This document shows, in pieces, positions 1 through 11,300 of a stretch of DNA of 64,000 bases. Below the pieces are notes generated by a model that was not told the origin of the DNA, did no database searches, and saw only the letters and a list, made by a program, of their open reading frames with translations. Each line of letters opens with the position of its first letter. Position 1 is the first letter of the stretch. The DNA lies in the NCBI RefSeq assembly GCF_000001735.4, contig NC_003070.9, forward strand, positions 6,696,001 through 6,760,000, read 5' to 3'. Both the position numbers and the translations under genes were made by a program. The DNA is from Arabidopsis thaliana. Lineage: Eukaryota > Streptophyta > Magnoliopsida > Brassicales > Brassicaceae.

Positions 1-870
1 CTTAAGACCGACATACTAGCATATCACACATTAATATACTAAATTGTTATTTTTTTCTACTCTTCTTCCACAAGTTTTTTTTAATCACTCAAATGGCACG
101 AAATATGCTTTGAAACCTAATCATCTCTATCGGGTCAATACCCTTTTCTTACTAGTTGACTACTAGTGTTTGGGACCATATAGGAAAGAACATTTATAAA
201 AGTCATGATGCCATATGAATTTGTGTAGTAAACATGGAATATATTGAGCTTTTTGTGGATATATTTATATGAAAATATAACTTCTGGAATGATTCTTTTA
301 TCTATCCACGAGAGATGTTGGGAACGAAAGCTGCTGCCCATTTATATAGGATAATGTTTTTTCCCTCTCCGACTTTTGCATATAGGGCATTATGGCTTAT
401 CTGAGTAATACGAGAACAACAAGTTAGCAACACCATCGGTCAATTATTTAGCTACTACACTATTTACACCGGTAAAAGGATGTTGTTTTTGTGGTATAGT
501 AGAGTCTTTATAGGTATAGTCACTATGAATGTTGCAGTCGTCTAGTTGTTTTACCGCACTGATTGAGATAAATCGATCGATTATTGTTGTACACATACGT
601 CAATCAGGAGAGATTCAAATGTTTAATGGGTGACAAGTCTATACTTGTCCCATGAAATCCAATTACCAAAGATTGATAGTCCAAAAAGTACTAAACAAAA
701 CCCAAAAGGTCGATGATATACACTTGATGGTTTTAGTAATCGAATATTCGTGCTCAGTCCAGACCGAACCTTTTACATATGGACGACGATTCTCTATGGA
801 TTTGTTTTAGCCACATGCTTATAACAATATTCGCACATTTGAGGGTTTGAGCCAATGTTGGGTCAAACAT
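1..870. other. intergenic, no gene seen
   Basis: AT-rich sequence with only short open frames that resemble nothing I know and lack coding character. It lies upstream of the snoRNA promoter. No RNA gene, repeat or transposon end was recognised. Confidence 0.5.
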
Positions 871-872
871 GT

Positions 873-1022
873 TGGGCTCTTTAAACTCCTTATCTGCCCA
901 AACATGTTGGGCTGAACCTTTTCTGAGTAACTCTAGCCCGTTAGGTCATTATAATTATAGAAAAATAAAAAGCAAGGCCACTATAAACTAAACCCTAGTC
1001 CGTCATCTCTTCGCTATATAAA
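873..1022 (+). promoter_or_regulatory. snoRNA promoter: site II elements, telo-box, TATA
   Basis: Site II cores (TGGGCT) lie at 873-878 and 908-913, with an inverted TGCCCA at 895-900. A telo-box AAACCCTAG is at 990-998 and a TATA box TATATAAA at 1015-1022. Telo-box plus site II is the known promoter signature of plant snoRNA and ribosomal-protein genes. No protein gene begins just downstream, but two box C/D snoRNAs do, so this is inferred to be the promoter of a polycistronic snoRNA transcript. Confidence 0.7.
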
Positions 1023-1047
1023 CTCTTTAGACAATCCAGCATCCAAA

Positions 1048-1091
1048 ACCTCCTAGATCGCTCATAGTTCTCCTAGATCGCTCATAGTTCT
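1048..1091 (+). repeat. short direct repeat in snoRNA precursor leader
   Basis: A roughly 20-bp sequence, CTCCTAGATCGCTCATAGTT, occurs twice in tandem just after the inferred transcription start. It is probably a replication-slippage duplication. No function is assigned. Confidence 0.8.
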
Positions 1092-1175
1092 TTCATCAAT
1101 TTGTTCGGAAGTGATTGCTTTATGTTTATCATTGTTTTGTACTTGATAGATTTTAAGAAATTAGGGGTTTATGAT

Positions 1176-1256
1176 TGGCAAATGATGAGTAGAATCTTAT
1201 CCTACACACAGATGTATCAGTGTTGACTACCAATCTCTGCTTATTATCTGATGCCA
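1176..1256 (+). ncRNA. box C/D snoRNA (25S guide candidate)
   Basis: A terminal stem TGGCA (1176-1180) / TGCCA (1252-1256) brackets a C box AATGATGA (1181-1188) and a D box CTGA (1248-1251), giving an 81-nt box C/D snoRNA. Upstream of a D'-like CAGA (1209-1212) the stretch CTTATCCTACAC (1196-1207) is complementary to the 25S rRNA motif GUGUAGGAUAAG as I recall it. It would guide 2'-O-ribose methylation in the nucleolus together with fibrillarin, NOP56, NOP58 and the 15.5K protein. The D' box is degenerate, so the exact methylated base is not assigned. It shares the telo-box/site II promoter with the next snoRNA, suggesting one processed precursor. Confidence 0.75.
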
Positions 1257-1429
1257 TATTCTAAACCCTGTTTTCAAAAGTTTTTACAGTTAATCCGTTC
1301 GTTTTCAATTTTGTTCCAGCGTTTTTTTTTAAAAAGGATCTTCTGGGTAAATGTTGGTTTTTAAAATAAGTTCTTAATTGTAATTCTCTTTTTATTCCTG
1401 TGAAAATGAGAAGAAAATTAGAACAACCT

Positions 1430-1532
1430 AATGAAGAAACAATGATGAGATACTTGCAGACGGGCGGTCTGAAATTGATGTCGTGTTGATTGTCTGCCAT
1501 AAGCTACATAAGCATTCTCTGAGTTTCTCATT
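1430..1532 (+). ncRNA. box C/D snoRNA, U43-like (18S guide)
   Basis: The C box AATGATGA is at 1441-1448, the D' box CTGA at 1469-1472 and the D box CTGA at 1519-1522. The terminal stem is AATGAAGAAAC (1430-1440) with GTTTCTCATT (1523-1532), paired with one bulged base. The guide GACGGGCGGT (1459-1468), directly before D', is the exact complement of the conserved 18S 3'-region motif ACCGCCCGUC. The D+5 rule points to the C after ACCG, the site methylated by human U43 and yeast snR70. This is a U43-family snoRNA, second in a cluster under the telo-box/site II promoter. An alternative D box near 1493 fits less well because it does not read CTGA. Confidence 0.8.
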
Positions 1533-2128
1533 CACTCGTGAACACATCTGTTATGTCTTAAACTGTTGAGATTGTAATGAACCAGTGAATTAGTTAACTA
1601 TACAAAGAGTAGACACATACATCTTTGGACAGGTGTAACCTCTTTTAATATGAAGAACGGCTACATTGAAAAGGATGAACTGAAGTAACCGTAAGCCAAA
1701 ACATCCAATGATAATAAGACTTTTGTTCTGGTTATTAATTAGTCTTATAATCAATAATTCTACAGTTCTTTAATTTTCGTTTCCAAGTTCCAAAGTTTTA
1801 AATCATTAGACTTTGGTCAGACTATAAAACGTGTTCAAGGCTTGTGTTTGTCTTTTATATAAACGTAAAGACTGTTTGGACATGAAGACTTATTTATCCA
1901 CCGTCTGGATTATCTACACACCTAAAAAAATGATAGCAATCGCAGCCATAATAAGAGAGAACGCGTTAGTAAAAGTCAACACGAAGTCAACTCCTTTGTG
2001 GCTTTTAGCCCATCCCACTTGGCGCTATTTAAGTAAAATCCCAGTATTACCAACTTCAAAAAAGTCTCTCTTTCACATTGATCCTGTGTTTTATAAAACC
2101 GAATTTTGATTCAGAGATCAGCTCAAAA
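1533..2128. promoter_or_regulatory. spacer and upstream region of the DUF1195 gene
   Basis: No further snoRNA boxes were found after 1532. Around 1973-2000 there are two W-box cores in reverse (AGTCAAC), about 130-155 bp before the start codon. W-boxes are WRKY sites, so stress or pathogen control is an inference. Confidence 0.4.
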
Positions 2129-2662
2129 ATGAAGTTTGATGAATCGAAAACGCTCTTACCGGTGAGAAAACCTGTAAATGGCAACCGCAAAACCGCTGGT
2201 TACAAGCTTTGGGTTCTAATCGCTGTTCTACTCTTGGCCTTTGGTTCTATGTTAACCGGTTCCGTCTCTCTCAAAGGAATCGGTTTGTTCCATTCTGCTG
2301 ACGGCGTTAACGCATTCTCTTTCGGCGATGATCTCGACGTTCTGGTACGAATTTATTCATAAATTATTATTGATTTTTGTTTTCTTCCAAAATTGGTCTT
2401 TCAAAATTTTGAGAAATTTTAAAAATTCTGACAGGAAATTGAAGAGAGAGAGAAAGTGGTGAGACAGATGTGGGATGTGTACGGACGCTCCGGTGGCGTT
2501 AAGGTTCCTCGGTTCTGGCGAGAAGCTTTCGAAGCGGCGTATGAGTTTCTCATCAGTGATTCCGCCGCCGTTCGAAATGCTGCCGTTTCCGATATCGCAA
2601 AGTTGTCTCTTGTTCGTTTTGTTAAGTCAGAGTCTACTTCGGCCCAGCCCAATCTTCATTGA
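2129..2662 (+). CDS. small DUF1195-type membrane protein (At1g19380-like)
   Basis: Two coding exons, 2129-2344 and 2435-2662, with a clean GT-AG intron of 90 bp at phase 0, give a 147-aa protein. Residues about 25-48 form one hydrophobic segment (KLWVLIAVLLLAFGSML core) after a basic, hydrophilic N-terminus. This predicts a single-pass membrane protein or uncleaved anchor with a soluble, charged C-terminal half. I recall the family as plant-specific DUF1195 with no established biochemical role. The upstream W-box cores hint at stress regulation. The last codons and 3' flank have a diverged copy near 8 kb, split by a Copia insertion, so the gene lies at one end of a local duplication. The start was chosen as the first ATG in frame with the hydrophobic segment. 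Confidence 0.85.
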
Positions 2663-3970
2663 CTTGTGAAGCCCATGAGGATCACATAAGATTTTAATTG
2701 TATATAGGATTAAATATTAAATACCGAATATGTAGCCTTAATAATGTATTGAGAAAATAAAGAAATGAAAAAGCATGAATTGCTTCGTTCAACATAATTG
2801 ACAACCAAATTGTGTTCTCTGTCTATTTGAAATTATTTAATTTCTGAGTTTAATCCCATTGTTTATCCAAGATAAATATTAAATAGTTAACCAAAATCCC
2901 ATTCTGGTAACCTATATACATTAGGATCCCATAACTAGTTCATAAGAAACTATTTTTTATTTTTTATTTTAAAACCACATAACCTAGCAAAGTGAAGAGA
3001 AAATAATAATAGAATAAATCAAAGAAAAAAGTTCGTACAATTTTTTTTGGTGAATATAATTCTACATTTATCATACGCTTTAAAACTAGTATTACACTTG
3101 CAAATCAGTTTAATAAACTATTTACATCATCTAGACATGCTTTGAACGTTTTATCAACCTTTTTGTCTCTAATGAATTGATCCTACCAAAATAATTACGG
3201 TTAGACATTCAAAATTAACATCTAGTATTAGTAAGAAAACAGGTAAGCGATCACTCACACTATCCTCCAAATCATTATAGACAACGAAATCGAAATCGCT
3301 TGAGAGCCTTTGTGTTGCATCTTTAAGAAAAACTTGAATTACCGAGAGTCTACCCCTAAATTCAAATTTATTTACTCTCCAAAATCGGATTTAAAAACTG
3401 AGATATTTTACTTATTATGTTGTTATCTATTTTTATATGATTGGCATTTGCACATGTTTTTTTATTTGAGCTTTTAAACTGAAAAAGACTAGAGTTACAC
3501 AAAAATAGGGAGGGGATCGTATGATATGATTACTGTTTTCTCTAAATGTTATTAGAGAAGCTCAAATAAATTGAGGTGTAATCTCTGGTACTGATATTTT
3601 AAGGTGGTTGTATACATGTCTGATCCTTGACATATTCATATGAAACATAGGTATTGGGCTTCAAATTTTTTAAGCCCATTTTGTGGGGAGAATCTTTTTT
3701 ATTTTGGAAAAATAAATTAATTAAATAAACCTCGTAATTAACAAAAAGTCTTCTTAATTAATAAAATAGATCCTTTAGTTAAGCGAAAAATCACCAAAAC
3801 TTAGCAATAAGGCCACATAATTAGCAAAAAAATGCTCATACTTAGCAAAAAAAAAAGCCTCAAAATTAAGAAAAAGTAATAAATAAAAATTATGAATACC
3901 TCATAATTAGCAAAATAAAATAGTAGTTTTTATTTGAAAAAGGCTCCGTATTTTGCTTCAGTTACTGATA
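2663..3970. other. AT-rich spacer with duplicated segments
   Basis: The 3' flank of the DUF1195 gene, to about 2955, aligns by eye with 8003-8195 continued at 13325-13445. A second block near 3450-3530 (TTTGAGCTTTTAAACTGAAAA) aligns with 15004-15070, the start of exon 2 of the candidate gene there. The remainder is AT-rich. Repeated 'cttagcaaaa / attagcaaaa' runs at 3780-3920 look like simple-sequence decay. No gene was seen. Confidence 0.55.
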
Positions 3971-3974
3971 GACG

Positions 3975-4760
3975 GAAAGTGCAGTAACGTCTGCGAGAGT
4001 GGATGATATAGAAACTTATTGTATTTTGTGGGTGATGAGTGAGTGAGGCACTCAATAATCAATCAGTACAACGTGTGTAATCATGGTTAAGGGAGTAATA
4101 AGAATTAGGGTTCCTTACTCTCGTTGTTATCAAGTTACCCGATTGAAACCACTTGTGCATGGTCATGATGGATGTGCAGTTTTCCTCATGGTTGGAAGCT
4201 GTGTACGAGGTTGTAGCCATATTGTCGGTTGTGTTCAACATGTAAAAAGATCGCTTCAATCTAATTTGAGTTGCTATTCAGACGCATAGAAGCCAAAAAT
4301 AAAATCTTATCGATCTCAAAGTGGAATCAATGCTCTAATGCAAGCCAATGGAGCCAAAAAAATTCAACTTAGAATTTGTAGACCAGTCTAGTTACAGAGC
4401 TAGTTTGCAAGTTCTCATCAGCCAAATTCTAAATAAAAAAAGAAACTACACTCTCATTCCTTTATTTACAGCAAAACAAAGACCAACATATCCACACACC
4501 AAACTGTTTGATTCACATCACACCCAAATACAAACGGTTTAAAAAAGAGGATGCTTTCAAAATTTCAAGGTAACAAAAAGAGGTGCAAATGTATATATTA
4601 CTAAACTAGAGAAGCCTCCTCCTGAAGGTTCTGGTAGTTGATTGATAAGTACGAACGAGAAGACCGACACCAATCCCAAGACAAACACAGACACCAATCT
4701 CTTTGTAATTCGTGTACTCTGTTGCTTGCAGACAAAAGGAATGATACTTACTGAAAAAGG
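3975..4760 (-). pseudogene. truncated copy of the glycine-zipper membrane gene 3' end
   Basis: This stretch aligns with 15650-16460, the 3' flank and last exon of the intact gene at 16.2-17.7 kb. The stop codon (4606-4608), the C-terminal codons for an RTYQSTTRTFRRRLL tail, and the acceptor-side intron sequence are present. About 100 bp of the middle of the last exon is missing and the first exon is absent. It lies on the same strand immediately downstream of the receptor-kinase stop at 4772, so it probably forms that gene's 3' UTR. No independent function is expected. Confidence 0.8.
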
Positions 4761-4771
4761 AATGATGATTT

Positions 4772-7368
4772 CTAAATCCATGTGGGGTGAGGAAACAATG
4801 GTTGAACATCTGAGGAGGAAGACGAAGCCACAATACTAGGGGCTGGAGCAGTAACATAAATGGTCTGTGAATCATCTATGTTTATCATAGTCATTCCTTC
4901 TTCCTCATCATCAGCACCATCGTCATTTTCAATATTTACCAATGAATCCTCTTGAGACGCAAGTATCTTTTCCAAGTCGGTAAACACTTTTCTCATACAT
5001 GGCCGCTTCTTTCCCTTAGAATTCAAACATCTCCTTGCTAGATTTGCCACTGCCATTACTTGTTCCGGTTTGCAGCCATCTCTTATTCGAGCATCCATGA
5101 TCTCAAAGAATCTGTTCTCTTTCATAGCAACTCTGAAATGATCCGCTAGACCTCTTATTTCTTGAGAATTCGAAACGGTTATTACAGGCTTCTCTCCTGT
5201 AATAAGCTCAACGAGGACTACGCCAAAACTATAAACATCACTCTTATCAGTATATTGGCTAGACCCGTAGTACTCTGGATCCACATATCCAACTGTACCT
5301 GAAATAACTGTTGTCCAGTGAGTATGATCGATTGTTACTGATCTTGAAGTACCGAAATCAGACACCTTGGTTCGATACTTCTCATCTAGTAATATGTTTG
5401 TTGACTTGATATCTCTGTGATAAATTGGAGAGCTTGCAGCAGAGTGCAAATACGAAAGAGCTCCTGCGATATCAACTGCAATGCGCAAACGCATGCCCCA
5501 GGTCTTTGTGTAGTCATCAGATTCTTCGTGGATATGCTGGAAAAGGTTACCGTTGGGGATAAACTCATAAACAAGAGTAGGAACTTCGGTCTCAAGGCAA
5601 CATCCTAGGAGCTTGACGACATGTCTATGGTTGATCTGAGATAGAATGACGACCTCGTTGATAAACTCCTCTAGTTTGTCTTCATCAACAACTTTTGATT
5701 TCTTGACAGCAACAGTTCTACCATCGACAAGCATTCCTTTGTACACAGTGCCTTGACCGCCCTGTCCAAGTATCCTGCTTTCGCTGAAGTTATCAGTGGC
5801 TTTTTCAAGCTCTCTCGAGCTGAATATTCGTGTCTTCTCGACGTTGCCTTTATTTGTATTTAATTGTTGTTGCAACAATAGTCCTCCGTTACGTTTAAAG
5901 AACTTTCTTTTCCTCTTACTCATCCTTCTCTTCTTAAGGAACTTTCTCAACCACCAAATTCCAACCACTAGGACTAAGATGCCAAAAGCAGAACCTACTC
6001 CTGAAAACCGTACAAAAAGATTGTATGGATATGTTAATCATCACATGTTTCCTATCATCACGATGTTAACTAAATCTAAAGATATATTCACACTGTCTTA
6101 CCTATCATTGTTACTCTAGTCTTATTGCCAATGCAATTAAATGTTCCGGGAAGATTCACACAAGTATCGCTTTCTCTACAATTTTGGCGTTGTCCATAAG
6201 AGTTACGTAGGCACTCATTAATATCTGGATAGTGAATACGAAAGGTCTTTAAGAAAATTGTGAAAATACACTCCGTACAATCCTACGTACTCTGAGGTTA
6301 CCAGATGTTTTACACATAGAATAAGAGAGGACTTTAGAAACAATTTAACTGACCTTTGCATCCGCCAGGGAGGTATGGGTTACCTTCGTAACCTTGGGAG
6401 CATCCACAGTTTGCATAATCTGTCCCAGAAATGGTGACATTGTTGCATATGCAACTTGTTACGAGTTTAATATTATACGTAGAGTTATCGTACTCTTTCG
6501 TGTTTTTGCAGCTCAAGGAGTTTACAAAGGAGAGATTCTTCGTCTGGATGACCCATCCTAAACTAACTGTAGCATATCTTTTAGCAAATAACCTTTTTGG
6601 TTCGCTTGCATTCGAAAACGGGGAGACGTCATCTGTTAAGAAAGCGACTCTGCATTCTAGTTTTGTCGAGTTTCCATGATCAAAGCTCTCTATGTTGATG
6701 CCGATCACTTGTGGAGCCTCAGAATCCAGTAGACCTGCGATGCAGCATCCGTTACCATCACAGCTTCTTTCATCTTCCCCGTTGTTCTTTGTACAAAGCG
6801 AGCTGTAATAGGGCAACTTGTTGTTTGAGCAACCAGTTTTGTCGAAAAAAGGAATGCTTTTACTTGGCAACGTCTCTTTGCTTGCAGTGCAATTCAACTC
6901 GCATCCCACCTTGCTCGGATTGATGTTAGTCAACGACGCCTTGCTGTTGCAACCAACAGCAACCAGGCTGTTTCCAATCCCAAAGTAAAAAGGACTGTCC
7001 GTAAAATTTAGAACCGATCCAGACTCTTTTCCATCTCTCGAACATCCAATGGATGTTATTGGGATTTTGACACGAATTGATCCGTATGACACAGGATTAT
7101 TATAACCATCGTCACCTGGAAGAGAGATATTCACAACTGCCATGCCCATCTTGAAGAGGAACGGGTAAGTAGCGTTTTTGCATTCGATTTTGTACCATTC
7201 ATTGAGATAACAACCTTTTTCAATTCCAAAAGGATATGGGATATTTATATTTCCACATACGGATTTGGATTGACACGAAGTCGAAAGAGAGACAACTTTT
7301 GAATCAAGGATGAGTATAAGCAGAAGAGAGAAAAGAATCGAGAAGGAGTAATTGTTGTCGCACCTCAT
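4772..7368 (-). CDS. WAKL11: wall-associated receptor-like kinase (WAKL11-like)
   Basis: Three exons on the minus strand (7368-6354, 6224-6102, 6000-4772) give 788 aa in frame. The order is: signal peptide (about 1-28); galacturonan-binding GUB_WAK region starting [16 protein letters not shown]; cysteine-rich WAK-associated region; an EGF-Ca motif (DINEC...[10 protein letters not shown]) encoded mainly by exon 2; one transmembrane helix near 381-397; and a Ser/Thr kinase. Kinase landmarks are the glycine loop GQGGQG (458-463), VAVKK with Lys479, HRD with Asp576, and DFG at 594-596. All catalytic residues are present and the HRD marks an RD kinase. WAK family members sit in the plasma membrane, bind cell-wall pectin or oligogalacturonides and signal in growth and defence. 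The symbol comes from recall of At1g19390. A W-box core lies upstream near 7573. Ligand and output are inferred from the family. Confidence 0.92.
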
Positions 7369-8002
7369 GATGTTGCTTGTCTTGTTGGCGCAGACCTTGT
7401 TCCTTGCTAAACCAGCAAACCTGCGAGTGAAGTAAAAAAGTTCCGGTTACTTGCAACAAAAGTTACAGAACAATTAACAGATATCTCAGAATTTCATAAG
7501 AAAAGTTTGGGTATTGTGTCGGAAACAGTTTTCGCCCGCGAATAAATCAGCCATCTGATAGCACAAGCTCAAAAGTCAACTCCATTGTTTTAATATATAT
7601 ACTATAAGATAATAAACGCAAGCAACCTTTTAGTTGCAAGTTTCATTTTAGTCCCTCTCAAAAATCACATTATCTCTTACTCTTAATACTTCTTAATGTC
7701 TTAGTAGCAGTTAATTAAGCACTAGTGTCACACTTAGAAAGAAAAAGAAGAAGACTTTTCCCTCAGGGAGATTACTCGGCAAATTTTGATGATAAAATTA
7801 TGGTTGAGGAAAGTCTGCCCAATTCCCCACTACTAATAAAGTCTAATGGTCAATATTTCCTCTAACCCGACGAACTTATTTCCTCTTACCCGACGAACTT
7901 ATCAAGCAAAAATAATTGTATGGGCCACTAAGTAATGAATATATAGAAGAAAAACGGTGTTAAAAATGAAAGAGGTGAGGGTTGAACACTTGAACCTCTA
8001 TG
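7369..8002. promoter_or_regulatory. WAKL upstream region
   Basis: Upstream flank of the minus-strand receptor kinase. It contains an AGTCAAC W-box core near 7573 and a short tandem duplication (ACCCGACGAACTTAT, twice, 7865-7901). No coding sequence was seen. Confidence 0.4.
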
Positions 8003-8195
8003 TTAAGTCAGAGTCCCAATCTTCAGTGTGTTGTGAAGATGAAAGAAAGGCCATCAAGAAAATTTCTTGTATATAAGACTAAATATTACATACTGAAAAA
8101 TGTAATCTTAATAATCGATTAATCTGTGAGAACAAATAAATGAAAATGCATAAATTGGCGTTTTCGTTGAACATTGTGGAGGAAAAATAGCTACC
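8003..8195 (+). pseudogene. relic of DUF1195 gene 3' end, left part
   Basis: Sequence starting TGTTAAGTCAGAGTC matches the last codons and 3' flank of the DUF1195 gene (from about 2628), with scattered differences. The match breaks at 8195, where a Copia LTR begins, and resumes after the second LTR at 13325. It is the end of a duplicated gene, later split by the transposon. Confidence 0.75.
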
Positions 8196-8356
8196 TGTTA
8201 TGAATAAAGATGGATGCCCATTATAAGGCCATCATCGAAGTCCATCATCTAGATGTTTCTAGGGTTTTACCCTTTCCTTGTACTCCTATATAAAGAACCC
8301 TTTATCTCAATGGAATAACACACTCATTTCCTCTATCTCTTTCTCTGTTTATAACA
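8196..8356 (+). repeat. 5' LTR of the Copia element
   Basis: A 161-bp terminal repeat bounded by TG...CA, with a TATA-like TATATAAAG in its second half. It is a direct copy of 13163-13324. Confidence 0.9.
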
Positions 8357-11300
8357 CGTTATCAGCACGCTCTAAAAGGTAGATATAGAGATTCTTACAT
8401 CTTTTTAAGAACCATGTTTACTTATCGACTCATGGTTCATAGTACTTATTTTCTATTATTGAAACAAAACAATATGAGCCGATCGATGATTATAGTATAG
8501 ATCGGTAAAAGCATGTTTTCAATGATTCAATAAAGAAGAGAATCATGCTTATCATTTGTTTCTATAATTACTATCGCATGATTTAATGATTCTACAAAGA
8601 AAATCGTTAAAGAAGAGAATCATGCTTGTTAATTGTTAATTTTTGTGATTTACTATTACAATATTGAATATATAAATTACCAATTTTATAATTATATAAC
8701 TAATTTTGTAACTATTCATAGCCCGGTGGTGGGTGATGCAAGCATGTATTAATGTTTTAGCATTCCAGTTTTGAATAGTTGCATCTATATTCAATATCAT
8801 TTTATAAATATTATATTGTCTAAAATCTATTTATGATTGATATGATATCCCTTATTTAACTCCTTTGATTAAAACTTTATACATATCTTATCACTTTTAG
8901 ATATTGACTTTTCCATATTAAATATTTGATTTCCATATATTTGATTGTATTATTATTATTTTTACTAAAAACGTTGCAAGATAATTTTTCTTTTTATAAG
9001 ATTCCATATATCTAAATCTTTGTGTTATTATTATCTAAATCTTTTTATAAGATTTTCATATATTTGATTGTGTTATTATTATTTTTACTAAAAACGTTGC
9101 AAGATAATTTTTCTTTTTATAAGATTCTTTTCTCTAAATCTTTGTAGTATCTAAAAAAAAAAAAAAAAAAAAATTGTTCATGGTTTTGCCCTAATTTTGC
9201 ACGAAATCATTTTACCCAAATCTTGCACGAATTCATATTACCCTAAATAAAAATTTTGTCAAGATATATGTAAAATCCAGATTTTGCACAAAATAGTTTT
9301 ATTCTGATTGGTTTTACAATATTGCATTAAAATTGTATTAGTATATAATACTTGATTATTTTATGAAATAAATTGATTGATAAATAACTTAATTTAAAGG
9401 TATAATCACTTATAGAAATTTTCATGAATGACTAGTTTAATGTATCTTAAGAAGATATCATATTTTTGATGGTCAAAGTTTTTTCAAGAACTTAAATTAT
9501 CACCAGAAGTTGAGAAAATAAATATGGTAAAAAGAAAAAAGAAAAAAAAAAGAAAAATTTCTAACGATGAAATAATCTAGTATATCAAGTAGTATAAACT
9601 CTTATTAAAAGACTTTAGATGAGCATATACATTGTTTTCTATGAGAATACAAAATTAAAATCATCGATGCGGTATAATTCTCCAAATTTTAAAGTTAATA
9701 TGATGAGATATAAAATACATTATGATTATAGAGTGGAATTAAAAACGAGATGGATGAACTTGAAGTTTCATCATTTCGAGAAGGAGAAGTAATGAATCTC
9801 ACATGGATAATAAGTGACATATCCAGAAGATTATGTTCAATCTTTGACTACTAAAGATCTAAAAGTTGTATAAAGCAATTCTTATACGAATGTGTTATTA
9901 GATAAAATAAGTTATAATTAATTATTTCTGAAACTTCAAGACTTGAAGTCTCTTTGTGAATATAACTCACATTGTTAAGAGAATATCTATGATGCAGAGA
10001 TGGTAAAACAGACGCTTAAACTTTTACGCAAGTATTGTTGTCCTGTAGACACAATATTTTGAAAGAAATTTTGAGAACTAATATAAACTTAAATCGAGTG
10101 TTTTTCAAAGGCTAAGAAAACATATGAGTTATCGATGATAAGTAATACTCATATTCTGAAGTGAATATAAGATCTTACATAGTTAGTCAAATTTAATATC
10201 GTTTATACTAGAATATAAAATTTTAATTATTATCTCGTTATTGTTTTATTAACATATGATTGATTATTAAAATACATAGAAGTAATTTTGATTATAAGAT
10301 CTCATTAAGGGAGTAACTGATAAGCAATGAAAAGTAAATTAGAAGTTTTGAAAGAACTAGAAGTTTCAAAAGAACTAAAAGTTTCAAAAGTATATTTGGC
10401 TTAACCGGATTGGTCATCCTGGTTTAATGATGATGTGAAAGTATTGAGAATTATGTGGACATTAGGTGAAAAACCAGAAGATTCTCCCTAATGATTTATC
10501 AAATGTTACTTGCTCAGAAAGCAATATGATAATGTGATTTTTACCAGTGTAAGTAATTTGAACTTTATCTATTCGTAAGTATATACAAGGAGATGATTAT
10601 GGGTTGATCACCCACTATATGACATTTAGATACCTAATGGTTATAAAAGATGCATCGATTCAATGGACGCATTGACTCGATTGTTGCATCGACAAGAAGG
10701 TCATATTTATCCTTGTTATAAACCTGCAACATAGAGTTTGCGAGATTACTTTCTTGATTAAAGTACAAGAGTATTTCAGTGTTTATTTATAATAACCATT
10801 ATTGGATATCCGTTGGGATAAGTGTTTAACATTTTGAAATTCATGTTCATACACAAAATGGTTTAGTAACATCGATACGCATCAAGCCAATGAATAATTA
10901 ATAGTTTTCCCCATTATTATTGGTTTTGGGTCAGAAACCAAATAGTTTTCATCTAAAAGCTTTGAATGTGAAAAGTGCTCCACCACAGCACGCAGAGATG
11001 AACCCTCAAAGGAGGATAAGAATACATGTTGGATATGAATGATAACTAAGCCATCCTAGAAGGATTTATATACCGCTCGTTTTGAAGACTATCATATTAT
11101 ATAGTCAGCTATTCCAACATAATGGGGAGAATGTATACAGCTGGTGAAAAAGATAAATAGAAATGAATTATCAATGATCCTCGGAGTAAAGAATGTATAT
11201 TAAGAGTCCAAAAGATAATTCAATTACAGAATTTAGCATTGTAATTGCCAGACGCATTTGCTAACCCAAATAAAGTGATGAAGTCACTTATACCAGTTGT

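Noticed and set aside
135-341. Minus-strand 68-codon open frame near the left edge
   Set aside because: AT-rich random-looking sequence, no domain, no splice or promoter context.
1831-2109. 92-codon open frame before the DUF1195 gene
   Set aside because: It overlaps the gene's upstream region, has poor coding character and no homology I recognise; more likely promoter/5' UTR.
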